14,270 bases of DNA from AVCC01 sp039920865 (lineage in GTDB: Bacteria; Pseudomonadota; Gammaproteobacteria; Burkholderiales; Burkholderiaceae_D), in the NCBI GenBank assembly GCA_039920865.1, contig JBDSCZ010000398.1, positions 1 to 14,270 of the forward strand, read 5' to 3'. The notes under the pieces are model-generated. The model ran no database searches. It was not told where the DNA came from and saw only the letters and a list, made by a program, of their open reading frames with translations. A program made the translations under genes and the position numbers. This document shows, in pieces, positions 12,643 to 14,270 of the stretch. The first letter of the stretch is position 1. The number at the start of each line of letters is the position of its first letter.

Positions 12643-13709
12643 TGTTCTTTATTCTTATCTGTAAGTGATTTTGTAAGCAATTGCACGGTTTTTTCCAGGC
12701 TGCGTATTCGTTCGCGCATCGATGCCAGGTTGCGCACGATGGCAGCGGATTTTTCCCAGTCGGCATTCTTGGCCAACGGATAAAAACCAGTGTACTGACC
12801 GGCTTCCAGGATCGAGCGCGAGACCATGCTTGCGGATGAAATATGCACGTGGTCGACAATATTCAGGTGGCCAAGCACCATTGCCGCACCGCCGAAAGTA
12901 CAATATTTGCCAATTGTGGCGCTACCGGCCACACCGACACAACCCGCCATCGCAGTATGCGCACCGATATGGCAATTGTGACCAATCTGGATCTGGTTAT
13001 CGAGCTTGACGCCGTCTTCAATGATGGTGTCAGCCAAAGCACCACGATCGATGCAGGTATTGGCGCCAATATCGACATCGTCGCCGATCATCACACGCCC
13101 GGTCTGCGGGATCTTGATCCACGCGCCGCCTTCATTGGCAAAACCAAAACCATCGGTACCGATCACTGCGCCGGAGTGGACAATGCCGCGCTGTCCGATT
13201 TCGCATCCGGCATGAAATGTAACGCCTGCAAAAAAATGGGTGTTTGCACCTATTTTCGCCCCGCGTCCGACAAAACAGCCCGCATCAATTACTACATGCT
13301 CGCCAACTTGGGCATCTGCCTCTATAGTCGCGTGCGGGCCAATGAATGCGCTCGACGCAATCGTGGCACTTACATCTACCTGCGCAGTCGTATCGATTCC
13401 GGCCACCACCGGATACGCTTTTTCAGAAGCAAACCATTGTGCTGCTCTGGCAAAATACGCATAGGGATTGTCTGCCACAATCCACGCGCCCCGATATTCG
13501 GCGCCGATTGCCTCGGCATTTTCAGCCGATAGAATAATGGCGGCCGCTTGTGTTTGCGACGCCTGTGCCCGAAGCTTGGGATTAGAGAGAAATGTGATGT
13601 GCGACGCATTTGCGTCATCCAAAGGCGCAATGCCAAACACTTCTGTGTTCGGGTCGCCCATCAATTGCCCACCCAAGCGCTCGACCAACGCGCCCAGTCG
13701 AATGCTCAT
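12639..13709 (-). CDS. lpxD: UDP-3-O-(3-hydroxyacyl)glucosamine N-acyltransferase
   Basis: LpxD adds the second 3-hydroxyacyl chain, on nitrogen, to UDP-3-O-acylglucosamine, the third step of lipid A synthesis. The 356-aa protein has the N-terminal uridine-binding domain (about 1-100; LGALVERLGGQLMGD, ITFLSNPKL), a left-handed beta-helix of hexapeptide repeats (about 105-300), and a C-terminal helix (320-350; WEKSAAIVRNLASMRERIRS). Catalytic His244 lies in DNQIQIGHNCHIG, and GTDGFGFA (184-191) is the conserved substrate loop. The ATG at 13709 is 16 bp after the skp stop and has no clear Shine-Dalgarno. It sits between skp and fabZ, as in nearly all proteobacteria, and is read from the same message. 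Confidence 0.98.
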   Translation of the reverse strand: MSIRLGALVERLGGQLMGDPNTEVFGIAPLDDANASHITFLSNPKLRAQASQTQAAAIILSAENAEAIGAEYRGAWIVADNPYAYFARAAQWFASEKAYPVVAGIDTTAQVDVSATIASSAFIGPHATIEADAQVGEHVVIDAGCFVGRGAKIGANTHFFAGVTFHAGCEIGQRGIVHSGAVIGTDGFGFANEGGAWIKIPQTGRVMIGDDVDIGANTCIDRGALADTIIEDGVKLDNQIQIGHNCHIGAHTAMAGCVGVAGSATIGKYCTFGGAAMVLGHLNIVDHVHISSASMVSRSILEAGQYTGFYPLAKNADWEKSAAIVRNLASMRERIRSLEKTVQLLTKSLTDKNKEQ

Positions 13710-13725
13710 CGTGGTTTTTTTGAAA

Positions 13726-14235
13726 TTACTTGTTATTGAGAATCTTCAGCACTTTTTCGGTGACATCGATACGAGGATTGAAGTAAGCAGCGTCCTGAAA
13801 AATGATGTCGTATTTTTCGGCTTCGGCAACCTGCTTGATTGCTTTGTTGGCACGTTCGACAACACTAGCGATTTCTTCATTGCGGCGTAAATTTAGATCT
13901 TCACTAAATGCGCGCTGCTTGCGCTGAAAGTCTTGATCCATGTCGCTCAATTCGCGTTGGCGCTTGACCCGGTCCGATTCGGAAATTACTGCAGCATCCT
14001 TGTCGAGTTTTTCTGCAAGATTTTTGATCCGACCGGAAAAATCGAGCAATTCTTTCTGGCGTTTTGAAAATTCCTGTTCAATTTTTGCTTCCGCCGCCTT
14101 GGCCGGGGCCGATTCACGCATTACGCGCTGCGAATTGATCAGACCGATTTTCGATTCCTGTGCTTGTGCATTTACAGCCAAGCACAACAATGCTGCGGCA
14201 ACGATTTTTGATGATGATTTAGGTAGGAACTTCAA
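13726..14235 (-). CDS. skp: Periplasmic chaperone Skp (OmpH family)
   Basis: Skp holds unfolded outer-membrane proteins in the periplasm and delivers them to the BAM complex. The 169-aa precursor has a signal peptide (KIVAAALLCLAVNAQAQ, cleavage near AQA|QE), then IGLINSQRVMRESAPAKA, two long charged helices (about 45-130) that make the jellyfish tentacles, and the closing strand (EKYDIIFQDAAYFNPRIDVT). The start is a TTG at 14235. GGAG lies 7 nt upstream, no in-frame ATG precedes the signal peptide within the window, and the next ATG (codon 39) would remove the signal peptide, so TTG is the best choice. It is the most upstream gene visible of the lpx cluster; bamA is expected beyond the right edge, and 14236-14270 shows no coding end that fits BamA. 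Confidence 0.94.
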   Translation of the reverse strand: MKFLPKSSSKIVAAALLCLAVNAQAQESKIGLINSQRVMRESAPAKAAEAKIEQEFSKRQKELLDFSGRIKNLAEKLDKDAAVISESDRVKRQRELSDMDQDFQRKQRAFSEDLNLRRNEEIASVVERANKAIKQVAEAEKYDIIFQDAAYFNPRIDVTEKVLKILNNK

Positions 14236-14242
14236 TTTTATT

Positions 14243-14246
14243 CTCC
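14243..14246 (-). promoter_or_regulatory. Ribosome binding site for the skp TTG start
   Basis: GGAG (read on the minus strand within TTGGAG) lies 7 nt before the TTG at 14235. It is the main evidence for this rare start codon. Confidence 0.7.
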
Positions 14247-14270
14247 AAGAGTCTAACGACCGGGGCCGTC

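Noticed and set aside
12843..13532. Plus-strand open frame of 229 codons opposite lpxD
   Set aside because: The lpxD hexapeptide repeats give a repetitive antisense reading frame; no independent evidence of coding.
12639..13709. Internal repeats in lpxD and lpxA as DNA repeat arrays
   Set aside because: They are degenerate hexapeptide repeats of the beta-helix fold at protein level, not DNA repeats or CRISPR units.
1..14270. An undescribed multi-gene system
   Set aside because: Every sizeable reading frame that looks real belongs to a known housekeeping family, except the small DUF4124 protein; no unexplained cluster remains.

Overview
The window looks like chromosomal housekeeping DNA from a betaproteobacterium, most likely Oxalobacteraceae (Herminiimonas/Collimonas/Undibacterium-like). 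This is an inference. It rests on the skp-lpxD-fabZ-lpxA-lpxB-rnhB gene order, the divergent ppsA/ppsR pair, betaproteobacterial-type SmpB and RatA/RatB proteins, and moderate GC content. No mobile element, phage gene, CRISPR array, rRNA or tRNA was seen.

Layout, left to right. (1) Positions 1-1606 hold a truncated DppA-type peptide-binding protein gene and, upstream of it on the same (minus) strand, a HypT-like LysR regulator. A perfect 22-bp inverted repeat lies between them. (2) 1636-2298 is a plus-strand secreted DUF4124 protein with a good sigma70-type promoter. (3) 2337-3573 has ratA-ratB(rnfH) on the minus strand, divergent from smpB on the plus strand, with overlapping promoter-like elements between them. 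(4) 3574-5123 has an AT-rich convergent intergenic region and then a minus-strand nfeD-SPFH membrane-protein pair. (5) 5200-8697 has a strong terminator, ppsA (phosphoenolpyruvate synthase) and divergent ppsR, the kinase/phosphorylase that switches PpsA off and on. (6) 8730-14235 is a tightly packed minus-strand cluster: skp, lpxD, fabZ, lpxA, lpxB, then rnhB and a SpoU-type RNA methyltransferase.

How the genes work together. LpxA, LpxD and LpxB are three steps of lipid A synthesis. FabZ draws on the same (3R)-hydroxyacyl-ACP pool to feed fatty-acid elongation. Skp chaperones outer-membrane proteins, so the cluster is an envelope-biogenesis operon whose first part (probably bamA and others) lies beyond the right edge. 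The coding genes overlap by 1-4 nt (lpxD/fabZ, fabZ/lpxA, rnhB/methyltransferase) or about 41 nt (lpxA/lpxB), which suggests translational coupling. A terminator-like hairpin separates lpxB from rnhB. PpsA and PpsR control pyruvate-to-PEP flux for gluconeogenesis. SmpB (trans-translation) and RatA (a START-domain protein reported to act on the ribosome or bind quinone) sit head to head.

I found no convincing undescribed multi-gene system here. The items most worth a second look are small: the long palindrome between the LysR gene and dppA, the missing redox methionines in the HypT-like regulator, the overlapping smpB/ratA promoter elements, the possible attenuator before rnhB, and the bulky chain-length residue in LpxA.
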